Positions 30,953 through 31,032 of a stretch of 31,032 nucleotides of DNA are shown in pieces. Position numbers and translations under genes: made by a program. The stretch covers positions 5,307-36,338 of the forward strand of contig NW_014578723.1 of NCBI RefSeq assembly GCF_000485595.1, given 5' to 3'. Source of the stretch: Priapulus caudatus. Taxonomy: Eukaryota > Priapulida > Priapulimorpha > Priapulimorphida > Priapulidae. The first letter of the stretch is position 1, and each line of letters opens with the position of its first letter. The notes under the pieces are model-generated. The model saw only the letters and a program-made list of their open reading frames with translations, had not been told where the DNA came from and made no database searches.

Positions 30953-31032
30953 TAGTGTTGTCAATCGGTTGTAATTTCGTAATCGATCATCGGTTGGACC
31001 CAAGTAACCGATGATCGGTTACAATCGGTTAC
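30953..31032. mobile_element. Second copy of the hAT-like MITE, truncated by the window edge
   Basis: From 30953 the sequence (TAGTGTTGTCAATCGG...) matches the left 80 bp of the 1317-1758 element with few differences, in the same orientation. The rest lies outside the window. Confidence 0.85.

Overview
The window is a stretch of animal (metazoan) nuclear DNA dominated by one large split gene on the minus strand. The gene encodes an ASH1/ASH1L-type histone H3 lysine-36 methyltransferase. I joined 24 coding exons by hand, from a tentative ATG at 30557 down to a TGA at 5292. All 23 introns are read as GT-AG with matching phases, and the sum is 8418 nt (2805 codons plus stop). Human ASH1L, recalled from memory, is close to this length and has the same domain order: a long disordered AT-hook N-terminus, AWS, SET, post-SET, bromodomain, PHD and BAH, and a short conserved C-terminal tail.

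The organism is probably a non-vertebrate animal, likely marine. Introns are short to medium (about 0.1 to 2.4 kb). They are full of small inverted-repeat DNA elements, a Penelope-like element remnant and a SINE/MITE-like family of a kind I recall from marine invertebrates. TTAGGG-type repeats occur inside the window. I cannot name the phylum from sequence alone.

Layout, left to right. 1-5291 is downstream of the gene. It holds a decayed non-LTR reverse transcriptase (about 330-1200, minus), a 442-bp hAT-like MITE with an 8-bp target duplication (1317-1758), a foldback whose loop carries TTAGGG repeats (3442-3678), and the gene's 3' UTR with degenerate about 30-bp repeats (5115-5300). 5292-15655 holds exons 24 to 16 (C-terminal tail, BAH, PHD). 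Their introns carry a dispersed element (6663-7437), a foldback with a second element nested in it (7961-9450), a SINE/MITE-like repeat (11876-12118), a Penelope-like remnant (12767-13440) and a hairpin element (13689-13844). 16020-18587 holds exons 15 to 10 (bromodomain, linker, post-SET). 19011-22949 holds exons 9 to 6 (SET and AWS). 23778-24472 holds three small linker exons. 24790-30341 is a single 5.55-kb exon for the disordered, AT-hook-bearing N-terminal two thirds. 30429-30557 is a tentative first coding exon, followed by the upstream region and a second copy of the hAT-like MITE cut off by the right edge.

I found no second protein-coding gene, no RNA gene and no CRISPR array. Long open frames on the plus strand across the big exon are antisense shadows. 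The most informative observations are the full exon structure, lineage-specific changes in the ASH1 protein (BAH insertion, no FxLP motif before AWS, His at the bromodomain Asn position), the paired TTAA-flanked MITEs on either side of the AWS exon, and the nested TTAA element whose empty site survives in the opposite arm of its host.
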